Source: Mariniradius saccharolyticus AK6
Lineage (GTDB): Bacteria > Bacteroidota > Bacteroidia > Cytophagales > Cyclobacteriaceae
Assembly (NCBI RefSeq): GCF_000330725.2
Contig: NZ_AMZY02000023.1
Location: 1-64,000 of the forward strand
DNA: 64,000 nucleotides
Direction of reading: 5' to 3'
Within the stretch, counting starts at the first letter, position 1, and each line of letters begins with the position of its first letter. The notes beneath the pieces are model-generated. The model worked only from the letters and a program-made list of their open reading frames with translations. It made no database searches and was not told the DNA's origin. Position numbers and translations under genes: made by a program. This document shows positions 36,498 through 44,334 of this stretch, piece by piece.

Positions 36498-37250
36498 ATG
36501 GAAAAACGTCGCTATTTTCTCGAATTGGCCTACAGGGGCGGCAACTACCACGGATGGCAAATCCAGGGAAATGCGCATACCGTGCAGGCGGAATTAGAAA
36601 AAGCAATACATACCGTCCTCGGACAGCCCGTGGGCATCATGGGCAGCGGACGTACCGACACGGGCGTGCACGCTTCCTTTCAGGTCGCCCATATGGATTG
36701 GGAAGGGGAATTGGACGGGGCGCATCTTGTCCGCAGCCTGAACGGCATCCTGCCCAAAGACATTTCGATCTTTCGGATGAGGGAAGTCAAAGCAGATGCA
36801 CATGCGCGTTTCGATGCCAAATGGCGGAGCTATACATACAAGATTACCTTGCAGAAAAACCCATTTTTGGAGGGCTTGGCCTGGCAGATATTCCACGCCC
36901 CCGATATCCAAAAGATGAACGAAGCTGCGACGTTGCTTTTGGAATGGGAGGATTTCCAGTGCTTCAGCAAGGTGCATACCGACGTCAACCACTTCAATTG
37001 CAAAATAAAAGTAGCAACTTGGGAACAAATCGGACCGGAATTGTTCTTTCAGATAACCGCCAACCGTTTTCTGCGTGGAATGGTGAGGGCGATTGTTGGC
37101 ACATTGTTGGCAGTAGGTCATGGGAAGATCGATAGGACGGATTTCCAAAAAATATTGGAAAGCCGGGAGCGAAGCCAAGCCAAATCCGCGGCGCCCGCCC
37201 ATGGACTTTATCTTTGCAATGTCGTATACCCCGAGGATATTTACCTGTAA
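36498..37250 (+). CDS. truA: tRNA pseudouridine(38-40) synthase TruA
   Basis: A 250-residue enzyme that converts U38-U40 in the anticodon arm to pseudouridine. ATG 36498 is preferred: it gives the family N terminus KRRYFLELAYRGGNYHGWQIQ and follows a promoter box. The catalytic Asp lies in GSGRTDTGVHA. FDAKWRSYTYKI and FLRGMVRAIVGTLL are further family marks. The downstream ABC exporter starts 12 nt after the stop, so the two genes may share a transcript. Confidence 0.94.
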   Translation: MEKRRYFLELAYRGGNYHGWQIQGNAHTVQAELEKAIHTVLGQPVGIMGSGRTDTGVHASFQVAHMDWEGELDGAHLVRSLNGILPKDISIFRMREVKADAHARFDAKWRSYTYKITLQKNPFLEGLAWQIFHAPDIQKMNEAATLLLEWEDFQCFSKVHTDVNHFNCKIKVATWEQIGPELFFQITANRFLRGMVRAIVGTLLAVGHGKIDRTDFQKILESRERSQAKSAAPAHGLYLCNVVYPEDIYL

Positions 37251-37262
37251 TTTGTTTTTGAA

Positions 37263-39038
37263 TTGAGCCTGGAAAAAGAAAATACCAAAAGCGGTGATAT
37301 CATAGACACCGAGGTGCTGAAGAAACTGTACCGCTTTGTGAAGCCTTACCAAGGGAGGTTTTACTTTTTGGTGTTTTTGACGATTGCATTGGCATTGCTG
37401 GCCCCTACGCGGCCCTATTTTATCCAAGTGGCCATCGACAATTATGTGGCTGTTGGCGACACCCCGGGGCTTGTCCGAATAATTTACCTGCTGGTATTCC
37501 TGCTGGTACTCCAATCGGTTGTGCAGTTTGCGCATACGTATCTTTCGGGCTGGATTGGGCAGGTTATCATCAAGGACATCCGGATCAAATTGTACCGCCA
37601 TCTGTTGCGGATGCGGCTGAAGTTTTTTGACAATACGCCTATCGGACGCTTGGTCACCAGAAACGTGTCCGATATCGAAACCCTGGCCAATGTGTTCAGT
37701 GAAGGATTGGCGGCGATTATTGGCGACCTCTTGCAGTTGGCGACGATCTTGGCGGTGATGTTTTGGGTAGATTGGAGACTGACCTTGGTGAGCTTGTGCA
37801 CCTTGCCGTTGCTGCTGATTTCGACCTATATTTTCAAGGAAAAAATCAAAGTCGCCTTCAACGACGTGCGCAATGCAGTCGCCAACCTCAATTCTTTCCT
37901 CCAGGAACATATCACGGGTATGAATATCGTGCAGATTTTCAACCGGGAGCAACGGGAGTACGAAAAGTTCCAGGAAATCAACCGGGAACACCGCAAAGCC
38001 CACATCAACTCGGTCATGTATTACTCGATTTACTTCCCGGTAGCCGAGATCATTCAAGCTATCGGTACAGGTTTGGTGGTATGGTATGGTGCCACGCGGG
38101 TCTTTGATATGGACATGCAGGTGGGCGTTTTGATTTCGTTTATCATGTACCTTCAGTTATTTTTCAGGCCGATCCGGATGATTGCCGACCGCTACAATAC
38201 CCTGCAAATGGGTGTCGTGAGTTCCTCCCGTATTTTCAAATTACTGGAAAGTGACGACCAAATCCCCAACGAGGGCAAATGGAAGCCCGATAGCATTACA
38301 GGCCACATCCAGTTTAATGGGGTTTGGTTTGCCTACAACGACGAGGATTGGGTACTCAAAAACATCAGCTTCGAGGTGAAACCGGGCGAGACCATCGCCT
38401 TGGTCGGTGCCACGGGGGCGGGTAAGTCCTCGATCATCAACCTGATCAACAGGTTTTATGAAATCAACAAAGGCACCATCACGGTCGATGGCAAGGATAT
38501 CCGGGAATTTGAATTGGGCGCACTCAGGAAGCATATAGGTGTAGTCTTGCAGGATGTGTTCCTGTTTTCAGATACCATTTACCACAATATCACCCTCGGC
38601 AATCCCGACATCAGCCGCGATCAGGTGATGAAGGCAGCCAAATTGGTCGGCGCCAAGAAGTTTATCGAAAAGCTCCCCGGTGGGCTTGACTACAACGTGA
38701 TGGAACGCGGAGCCACACTTTCGGTCGGTCAGCGGCAATTGATTTCCTTTGTGCGGGCGATTGTATACGACCCCGAAATCATCATCCTTGACGAAGCTAC
38801 TTCCTCGGTGGATACGGAAACAGAGGAAATGATCCAAAAGGCGATCAAGAAGATGATGAAAGGGCGTACCTCGATTGTGATTGCGCACCGCCTTTCTACC
38901 ATTCAAAGTGCCGACAACATCATCGTCATGGACCATGGGGAGATAAAGGAAAGCGGCACCCATGACAGCCTCCTCGAACTCAATGGTTACTATTCCCGCC
39001 TCCATCAGATGCAGCTCAAGTCGATGGTGATTGGGTGA
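37263..39038 (+). CDS. ABC exporter, fused membrane and ATPase domains
   Basis: A 591-residue half-transporter with six membrane helices in 1-330 and an ATPase from about 345. Motifs are Walker A GATGAGKSS, signature LSVGQRQL, Walker B IIILDEATSSVD and H-loop VIAHRLSTI. The LSVGQ signature replaces the usual LSGGQ and is common in one half of heterodimeric exporters such as MdlB. Together with the other exporter at 30060 it could be a pair, but the two are not adjacent. The start is a TTG (37263); no ATG fits better. Confidence 0.87.
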   Translation: MSLEKENTKSGDIIDTEVLKKLYRFVKPYQGRFYFLVFLTIALALLAPTRPYFIQVAIDNYVAVGDTPGLVRIIYLLVFLLVLQSVVQFAHTYLSGWIGQVIIKDIRIKLYRHLLRMRLKFFDNTPIGRLVTRNVSDIETLANVFSEGLAAIIGDLLQLATILAVMFWVDWRLTLVSLCTLPLLLISTYIFKEKIKVAFNDVRNAVANLNSFLQEHITGMNIVQIFNREQREYEKFQEINREHRKAHINSVMYYSIYFPVAEIIQAIGTGLVVWYGATRVFDMDMQVGVLISFIMYLQLFFRPIRMIADRYNTLQMGVVSSSRIFKLLESDDQIPNEGKWKPDSITGHIQFNGVWFAYNDEDWVLKNISFEVKPGETIALVGATGAGKSSIINLINRFYEINKGTITVDGKDIREFELGALRKHIGVVLQDVFLFSDTIYHNITLGNPDISRDQVMKAAKLVGAKKFIEKLPGGLDYNVMERGATLSVGQRQLISFVRAIVYDPEIIILDEATSSVDTETEEMIQKAIKKMMKGRTSIVIAHRLSTIQSADNIIVMDHGEIKESGTHDSLLELNGYYSRLHQMQLKSMVIG

Positions 39039-39513
39039 GAAGTCTTCAGTTGGCAGAAGCAGTTTGCAGTGGGCAGCGTTCGATATTCGGATAGTTATTG
39101 GTTATTAAGTTATTTGTGGATTGTTGGTGCCGGAATGGCTTCATGCGATATTCATTATTCGGCGTTCGACATTCGAGATTTTTCAGTCCATAGTCGATAG
39201 TCCAAAGCCGCAGCAATCGAGATTTTTGAAGTTATTGGTTATTGAGTTATTGGTTGATTCGAGGTGCCGGGATGGCTCCTTTCGATATTCATCACTCGGC
39301 GTTAGACATTCGAGATTTTTGCAGTTATTGGTGAATTGGTGTTCGCCGCCTCTTGTTTTTTATCTCTGATCTCTCGTATCCCCCACTTGCGTCTTTCATC
39401 TTGAGTCTTGTGTCTTAAGTCTTGTGTCTCCCACATCACATCTCCCCTCTCAAGCCTTGCTTCCTGCCTCTTCCTTCTTACTTTTGCGGCGATAAAAACT
39501 AAACCAAACCGAC
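39039..39513. repeat. Repeat-rich gap (AGTTATTG copies, direct repeats)
   Basis: This 475-bp gap holds no gene. AGTTATTG occurs exactly at 39093, 39230, 39245 and 39323. Two direct copies of a unit with GCCGG.ATGGCT, CGATATTCAT, TCGGCGTT and GACATTCGAGATTTTT begin near 39128 and 39259. The segment GCAGTGGGCAG near 39065-39076 matches repeat blocks A and B. To the right, 39361-39478 is a run of TCT/CTTGTGTCT-like pyrimidine-rich low-complexity sequence. Confidence 0.8.
39457..39486 (+). promoter_or_regulatory. Promoter of the 39514 barrel gene
   Basis: TTG (39457-39459), a 19-nt spacer and TACTTTTG (39479-39486) match both promoter elements exactly. The GTG start lies 27 nt downstream. Confidence 0.65.
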
Positions 39514-40095
39514 GTGAAAAGACTGTTTCTATTGGCAATTTGCCTGATGCCGATGAGCCTTATGGCCCAGGAGCCGGGTATTGGCCTTCGGATGGGCGAG
39601 CCTTTTTCCATAACGTACAAGACATTCCTGGACGATCATATCTCGATTGAGGGGATGTTTGGCAGTGCGGGTCCCAACTCGGCCTCGTATTATCGAAATA
39701 CCTTCGAAAACAACCGTCCCGGCCCCAACACGTTTTACATCGGCCACAGCACTTCGAACCGCTGGTCGATGAACTTCCGAATGGCCTACCATGAGGACAT
39801 CACCGATATGATCGGCATCGGATCGGGCTACTTGCTGGCCTATGCCGGGGCTGGCGCACAGCTGAGGTCCGTGATGGTTGACTATGTTTATTCCCAAGGC
39901 ACCAACCCCAACGTCACTTTTGCAGAGCAACGCAGGAATATGGATTTTGGGCCGGAGGGTTTTGTGGGTTCAGAATACTACATAGAGGAGATTCCACTGA
40001 GTGTGTTTGTAGAGGTTGGTTTGTTCATGGAATTGGTCGAAAGGTTTGGACACTTCCGACTGCAAGGTGCGATTGGGGCGCGGTATCTGTTTTAG
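39514..40095 (+). CDS. Outer-membrane beta-barrel-like protein, unknown function
   Basis: A 193-residue exported protein with a GTG start. The signal peptide ends SLMAQ near 19. The rest alternates aromatic and glycine-rich strands (YKTFLDDHISIEGMFG, GIGSGYLLAYAGAGAQL) and closes with FRLQGAIGARYLF, a barrel-type C terminus. I recognise no close family. The following gene starts 1 nt after the stop (TAG then T then ATG), so the two are probably translated from one transcript. Confidence 0.78.
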   Translation: MKRLFLLAICLMPMSLMAQEPGIGLRMGEPFSITYKTFLDDHISIEGMFGSAGPNSASYYRNTFENNRPGPNTFYIGHSTSNRWSMNFRMAYHEDITDMIGIGSGYLLAYAGAGAQLRSVMVDYVYSQGTNPNVTFAEQRRNMDFGPEGFVGSEYYIEEIPLSVFVEVGLFMELVERFGHFRLQGAIGARYLF

Positions 40096-40096
40096 T

Positions 40097-40624
40097 ATGA
40101 AAAAGAAAGTAATCTTGATCGGTCTTCCGATCCTTGTAGCGGCCTTGGCTTTTACATTTTACCGAATGGGCGGCTTCCGGGAAATCGAACTCGAAGTGGT
40201 GGAAAATCCCCAAATCGAGCTATCGGGGCTGCGCTTCGTAGGTATTCCCCAGGACAGGCAGCTTCGGCAGTCTTTTGAGCAGATGGAACAAGTCCTACAG
40301 CAGCATCCGGAGGCAAGGCTTCACACAATCTACTTCCGGGAACCTGCGGGGAAACTGGATACCATGGAGGTATTTGTAGGAATCGAGAAAAAATGGTTGA
40401 CGGCAGCCCAGCCGGGGTTTGAAAACCTGAATCTTTCAGCCCCTCAAGCCGCCGTGGCACATATCCACCGCCACCGTTTTGTAATGCCCAATCCCGAGAC
40501 GGTAAAGGCATCGCTCCGGGATTTTGCCAAGGCCAACAAGCTGCCCGAACCGACGCTTTTTATCGATCAGATTGTCAATCCGGAGGAGGTGCGGGTGATT
40601 GGCATAAGTCCCATTCAGCAGTAA
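40097..40624 (+). CDS. Membrane-anchored protein of unknown function
   Basis: A 175-residue protein from ATG 40097 with an N-terminal membrane anchor or signal (4-22, KVILIGLPILVAALAFTFY) and a polar, mixed alpha/beta rest. Two segments resemble each other loosely (ELEVVENPQIELSGLRFVGI and the end). I recognise no family. It follows the barrel protein with a 1-nt gap, so envelope co-function is plausible. Confidence 0.68.
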   Translation: MKKKVILIGLPILVAALAFTFYRMGGFREIELEVVENPQIELSGLRFVGIPQDRQLRQSFEQMEQVLQQHPEARLHTIYFREPAGKLDTMEVFVGIEKKWLTAAQPGFENLNLSAPQAAVAHIHRHRFVMPNPETVKASLRDFAKANKLPEPTLFIDQIVNPEEVRVIGISPIQQ

Positions 40625-40712
40625 TTGGCATTTGTTTTGGGTTAATATTTTCCATCAAAACAATTTATCATATTTGCCGTCTTTATCATCAATTCATTTT
40701 AATCCCAATCCC

Positions 40713-41249
40713 ATGAAAAGAATCTCCTTGCTCCTTTTGATCGGAGGAATAGCCTTTTTCCAAGCATGCGTCGGACCTGCGGGACCTCCCGGATTGCCCG
40801 GCCCTCAAGGCCCTCAGGGCCAACCCGGCGTGAACATCGTCGGAGAAGTTTTCGAAGTCACTGCGAATTTTACAGCCCAAAACAACTACCAGGAAGTATT
40901 CAATTTCACGCCACCTATTTTCAACAGTGACGTAGTCATGGCATATGTCGAATGGGAAGTGCAGGGAGGTAATGTCATTTGGAGACCATTGCCCCAGACA
41001 GTTTTGTTTGAAGAAGGGACAATGATCTACAATTTTGATTTCAGCAGGGTGGACTTCAGCCTATTTTTGAATTCAAATTTTAACTTGGCCAACGTCGACA
41101 ATTCCTGGACCAGAAACCAAAAATTCAGGATCATCGTCATACCCGGTGAATTTGCCGGTGCGAGACTAGACCTCAGCGACTACAATGCAGTGATGGAGTA
41201 CCTCGGCAAAACAGAAAAAGATATCAAGACGCTTTATCCGAAAAATTGA
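40713..41249 (+). CDS. Lipoprotein with a short collagen-like segment
   Basis: A 178-residue lipoprotein from ATG 40713. The lipobox is FFQAC with Cys at about 20. Directly after it comes a run of six Gly-X-Y triplets (GPA GPP GLP GPQ GPQ GQP), which would form a short trimeric collagen-like stalk. The rest is a compact, strand-rich domain with VANF/VMAYVEWEV-like strands and no known family. The stalk just beyond the lipid anchor could space a trimeric head from the membrane. It ends at a clear terminator. Confidence 0.82.
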   Translation: MKRISLLLLIGGIAFFQACVGPAGPPGLPGPQGPQGQPGVNIVGEVFEVTANFTAQNNYQEVFNFTPPIFNSDVVMAYVEWEVQGGNVIWRPLPQTVLFEEGTMIYNFDFSRVDFSLFLNSNFNLANVDNSWTRNQKFRIIVIPGEFAGARLDLSDYNAVMEYLGKTEKDIKTLYPKN

Positions 41250-41268
41250 TACAAGCCAAAGAATTCCC

Positions 41269-41300
41269 AAAACACCCGCCCAGCAAGCGGGTGTTTTTGT
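41269..41300 (+). terminator. Terminator of the collagen-like lipoprotein gene
   Basis: AAAACACCCGC (41269-41279) pairs with GCGGGTGTTTT (41287-41297), followed by T residues. It is 20 nt after the stop codon at 41249. Confidence 0.85.
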
Positions 41301-41345
41301 TTCCCCATTTTTAAGCCCAAGCCGTGAATTTTGCCGGGCTGCTTC

Positions 41346-41353
41346 TATCTTTG
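41346..41353 (+). promoter_or_regulatory. hemE promoter
   Basis: TATCTTTG ends exactly 4 nt before the hemE ATG (41358; spacer CGCC). The same 4-nt spacing is seen at three other genes here, and it predicts a leaderless mRNA. No clear -33 element is visible. Confidence 0.55.
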
Positions 41354-41357
41354 CGCC

Positions 41358-42383
41358 ATGCAATTGAAAAACGACCTATTGTTGCGGGCCGCAAAGGGAG
41401 AACCCGTCGAACGAACACCCGTATGGCTGATGCGTCAAGCCGGCAGGATTCTGCCCGAATACCGTGCCGTGCGTGAAAGCGTCAGTGGCTTTATCGAGCT
41501 GGCCCAAACGCCCGAGTTGGCGGCGGAAGTGACCATACAGCCTGTGGATATCCTCGACGTGGACGCGGCGATTATTTTTTCAGATATCCTGGTGATTCCC
41601 GAGGCCATGGGCTTGCCCTACGAAATGCAGGAAAAGCGTGGGCCTTGGTTTCCCGAGACCGTTAAGACACCGGCCGACCTCAAGAAACTGCGGATTGCAG
41701 ACGGAGTCGACGACCTCCACTATGTGATGGAGGCGATCCGCATCACCAAAAAAGCACTAGATGGCCGTGTACCGCTGATTGGTTTTGCGGGAGCGCCATG
41801 GACGATTTTTGCCTACATGGTCGAAGGTTCGGGCAGCAAAACCTTTTCAAAGTCCCGGGCCATGCTGTACACCGAGCCGGAGTTTTCCCACCAATTGCTG
41901 CAAATGATCACGGACAGCACGATCAATTACCTGAAAGGCCAAATCCAAGCCGGTGCGGATCTTGTGCAGATCTTTGACTCCTGGGCGGGGATTTTGCCGC
42001 CGGACCATTACCGGGAGTTTTCCCTGCGGTACATTTCCCAAATCTGCGAAGCGATAACGGAAGTGCCCAAGACGGTATTTGCCAAGGGGGCGTTTTTTGC
42101 AAGAAAAGAAATGGCAGCGCTCGCCTGTGAGACCATCGGCCTCGACTGGAACATGGGGATTGCCGAATCGCGGGAAATGATCGGCCCGAACAAGACCCTG
42201 CAAGGAAACCTTGACCCTGCCGCACTCTATGGCGACGCCCGCCAAGTCGAAGCGGCCACCAGGGCGATGATGGACCAGTTCCGCGGTAGCCGCCACATTG
42301 CCAATCTTGGCCACGGCGTATATCCCGACATCGACCCCGAAAAAGTGAAGGTCTTTATCCAGACGGTGAAGGAGTACCGTTGA
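41358..42383 (+). CDS. hemE: Uroporphyrinogen decarboxylase
   Basis: A 341-residue enzyme that removes four carboxyls from uroporphyrinogen III in heme synthesis. I chose ATG 41358 because it fits the family start and the promoter box; the longer frame from 41331 would cross the -7 box. Motifs are [16 protein letters not shown], the GFAGAPWT segment and [12 protein letters not shown]. It stands alone between a terminator and a repeat-rich gap, away from hemC at 21282. Confidence 0.95.
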   Translation: MQLKNDLLLRAAKGEPVERTPVWLMRQAGRILPEYRAVRESVSGFIELAQTPELAAEVTIQPVDILDVDAAIIFSDILVIPEAMGLPYEMQEKRGPWFPETVKTPADLKKLRIADGVDDLHYVMEAIRITKKALDGRVPLIGFAGAPWTIFAYMVEGSGSKTFSKSRAMLYTEPEFSHQLLQMITDSTINYLKGQIQAGADLVQIFDSWAGILPPDHYREFSLRYISQICEAITEVPKTVFAKGAFFARKEMAALACETIGLDWNMGIAESREMIGPNKTLQGNLDPAALYGDARQVEAATRAMMDQFRGSRHIANLGHGVYPDIDPEKVKVFIQTVKEYR

Positions 42384-42875
42384 GGTCTATCTCGGGTTAA
42401 CCACCGATTTCAAAGAAGGGAGCAGGTAAAACACGGCGGTCAAATCGCCAATTTATCGGAAAAGAAAACCGAAGTCTTCGTGAATTTATCTGTGAAAATC
42501 CGCGCCATCTGTGGTCCATTTTTTTTTAAACCACAGATTTCAAAGATGGACACAGATGAATAACCGCCTTCAAACTACCCATTATTCATTATTAGTAAAG
42601 AAAACAGAATCCTTAGGAAATATATCTGTGTTAATCCGCGCCATCTGTGGTTCAATTTTATTACCGCAGATTCCACAGATGGACACAGATGAATAACCGC
42701 CTTCAAACTACCCATTATTCATTATTGGTAAAGAAAACAGAATCCTTAGGAAATATATGTGTGTTAATCCGCGCCATCTGTGGTTCAATTTGATTACCAC
42801 AGATTTCACAGATGGACACAGATGAAAATGGCTGGAATCGTTGAAAACCCCGTGTTTTATTTCGCAGGGTAATTT
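42384..42875. repeat. Intergenic tandem repeat, ~133-bp unit
   Basis: A 490-bp gap with no gene. CCGCGCCATCTGTGG recurs at 42500, 42636 and 42769 (spacing 136 and 133). The following ACCACAGATT / TTTCA / AGATGGACACAGATGAA motifs also recur, giving about two and a half copies. Two copies also share a block with CCGCCTTCAAACTACCC and CAGAATCCTTAGGAAA. Within each unit CATCTGTGG and CCACAGAT face each other, so each can fold into a hairpin. Confidence 0.9.
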
Positions 42876-43679
42876 TTATAGGAATGGAATCCCTTCCACC
42901 GCGGCGCCGACTTCAATGCTGGTACCTTCGAGCAGGAGCATGTTTTGTCCGAAGAGGACCTTGGAACCTACCGTCCGGTAAGTCGACAGGGTGCGAAGGG
43001 GTTCTTTCCCTTTTTGGGCGGTCGCTTGGTCGACCGTGGTCAGCACGCAGCGGGCACAGGGTTTGGTGATCTTGAAAAGGGCATCGCCGATCTTGACCTT
43101 GTCCCAGGTATCATCAATATAGGCCGGTCCGCCGGAAAAAACGAGGTTGGGACGGAAACGGTCCATGGGCACGGGCGATTGCAGCCTGGCATTGAGGTCG
43201 TCGAGTGCGCTCTGCCCGATAAGTAGGTAAGGCATTGCATCGGCAAAGCCGACCGACTCACTGTTGACCGCGTACTTCGCATCGATCTTTCGCTCCGTGC
43301 TGGGGGGCATCCAGACCAGTCCACAGGGCATTCCCAATATTTCGGAAAACCATGCATCCCCCTCTTTGCTTACTTCCTGCCCAAGTACCGTGTCATCCCA
43401 TACGGTGACGAGGCGGGTGGCCTCGGATTTGGGTGTGAAGGGGATGTTGATCCGCTTGGTGGGGTCCTGCTTGTGAAAGACCAGCAAGCCATCGGCCCTC
43501 AGTTCCACTTGCAGCAGTGCCATAGACGGATGTACTCTTTGGGTGAGGAAATCCCCCTTCCCGTCTACCAGCATCCAGCGGCGGTCCCATTGCAGGCCCC
43601 GCTCTTCCAGATTGGCTTTGGGGAGGCGGATGCCGCCAAGGGATTTGATAGGATATATATATATGTCTTGGAGGAGCAT
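42876..43679 (-). CDS. MOSC domain protein
   Basis: A 267-residue protein of the YcbX-like group: an N-terminal MOSC beta-barrel (MLLQDIYIYPIKSLGG, RWMLVDGKGDF) and a C-terminal MOSC domain with the conserved FRPNLVFSGG and KPCARCVLTTVD segments. The Cys of CARC is the expected sulfur or molybdenum-cofactor ligand. MOSC proteins take part in molybdenum-cofactor sulfuration or N-hydroxylamine reduction; no ferredoxin domain is fused here. It stands 43 nt after the small membrane protein gene 43723, on the same strand. Confidence 0.85.
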   Translation of the reverse strand: MLLQDIYIYPIKSLGGIRLPKANLEERGLQWDRRWMLVDGKGDFLTQRVHPSMALLQVELRADGLLVFHKQDPTKRINIPFTPKSEATRLVTVWDDTVLGQEVSKEGDAWFSEILGMPCGLVWMPPSTERKIDAKYAVNSESVGFADAMPYLLIGQSALDDLNARLQSPVPMDRFRPNLVFSGGPAYIDDTWDKVKIGDALFKITKPCARCVLTTVDQATAQKGKEPLRTLSTYRTVGSKVLFGQNMLLLEGTSIEVGAAVEGIPFL

Positions 43680-43722
43680 GTTCGAAATGACCTTGTTGAA
43701 AAAAAACTATATCAGAAGAATC

Positions 43723-43965
43723 TTACAAAGGTATCGCTTCCCGCATTTTTTCGGGAAAGGTCGGGGTGATGATCTTGGAAACCAAGTGGAGAACGGGGTT
43801 TTCCTGCTCTGCAAAAAGTAGACTCCAAGGATTGGTCAGCTTGTATACCAATGACCGCTTGGATTCCTCGGGCGTAAAGAGCAAAACCGTAAATGCGCAA
43901 ATCAAAATGACGCTGCCCCAACGCATTCGTTCCTGTCTCAATCTTTGCTTGCTAAAAAGTCCCAT
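43723..43965 (-). CDS. Small single-pass membrane protein, unknown function
   Basis: An 80-residue protein from ATG 43965 with one membrane segment (about 15-30, WGSVILICAFTVLLF) after a basic N terminus. The rest is short and polar. I recognise no family. The upstream bases read TATCTTTA then TCCC then ATG, close to the leaderless layout seen elsewhere. It precedes the MOSC gene on the same strand. Confidence 0.6.
   Translation of the reverse strand: MGLFSKQRLRQERMRWGSVILICAFTVLLFTPEESKRSLVYKLTNPWSLLFAEQENPVLHLVSKIITPTFPEKMREAIPL
43726..43733 (-). promoter_or_regulatory. Possible promoter of the MOSC gene
   Basis: The minus strand reads TACCTTTG inside the end of the upstream gene, about 46 nt before the MOSC ATG. 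It is a perfect -7 box, but no -33 element is clear. Confidence 0.35.
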
Positions 43966-43969
43966 GGGA

Positions 43970-43977
43970 TAAAGATA
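43970..43977 (-). promoter_or_regulatory. Promoter of the 43723 gene
   Basis: The minus strand reads TATCTTTA (one base off TAnnTTTG), 4 nt before the ATG at 43965. It is the same spacing as at hemE, rsmG and the GlmU-like gene. Confidence 0.4.
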
Positions 43978-44013
43978 CGCATTCCAGGCAGAAGGTTGCA
44001 CGCAAACACACAA

Positions 44014-44334
44014 AAGTTGCTTCCTTTCCCGATTTGAGGCAAAAACCCTATTTTATTGCAAAGGCTCCAAGGCAGCCGCCCGATTTTCACATTTTTAATA
44101 AAATCGAAAAATTTTAACTATTCGAAAAGTTCAATCGTTTTCGGTTGCGTATTCCTAAATTAAAATAAAATATCATTAACGATTCATAAAAAATACCATT
44201 ATTCTGTTAACAAGGCCTCTTCCAAAAGCAATCTTGGGCATTTGTTAAAAATTGCAAATTAAAATTTAAACAATCATTTTAGACTTGAAATTAACTATAC
44301 AAACCATTTCGTTTTTTTCAAAACAACAAACCCT
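44014..44334. other. AT-rich upstream region of the SusCD operon
   Basis: About 320 bp without a gene, very AT-rich, with long A and T runs. It must hold the promoter of the susCD operon, but I cannot single out convincing -33 and -7 elements. No terminator or repeat stands out. Confidence 0.5.

Noticed and set aside
36594-38057. 487-codon minus-strand open frame
   Set aside because: It runs antisense across truA and the ABC exporter, both clearly real; the frame results from codon bias.
42499-42830. CRISPR or coding repeat
   Set aside because: Units are ~133 bp with similar, not variable, content between motifs, and there is no open frame.
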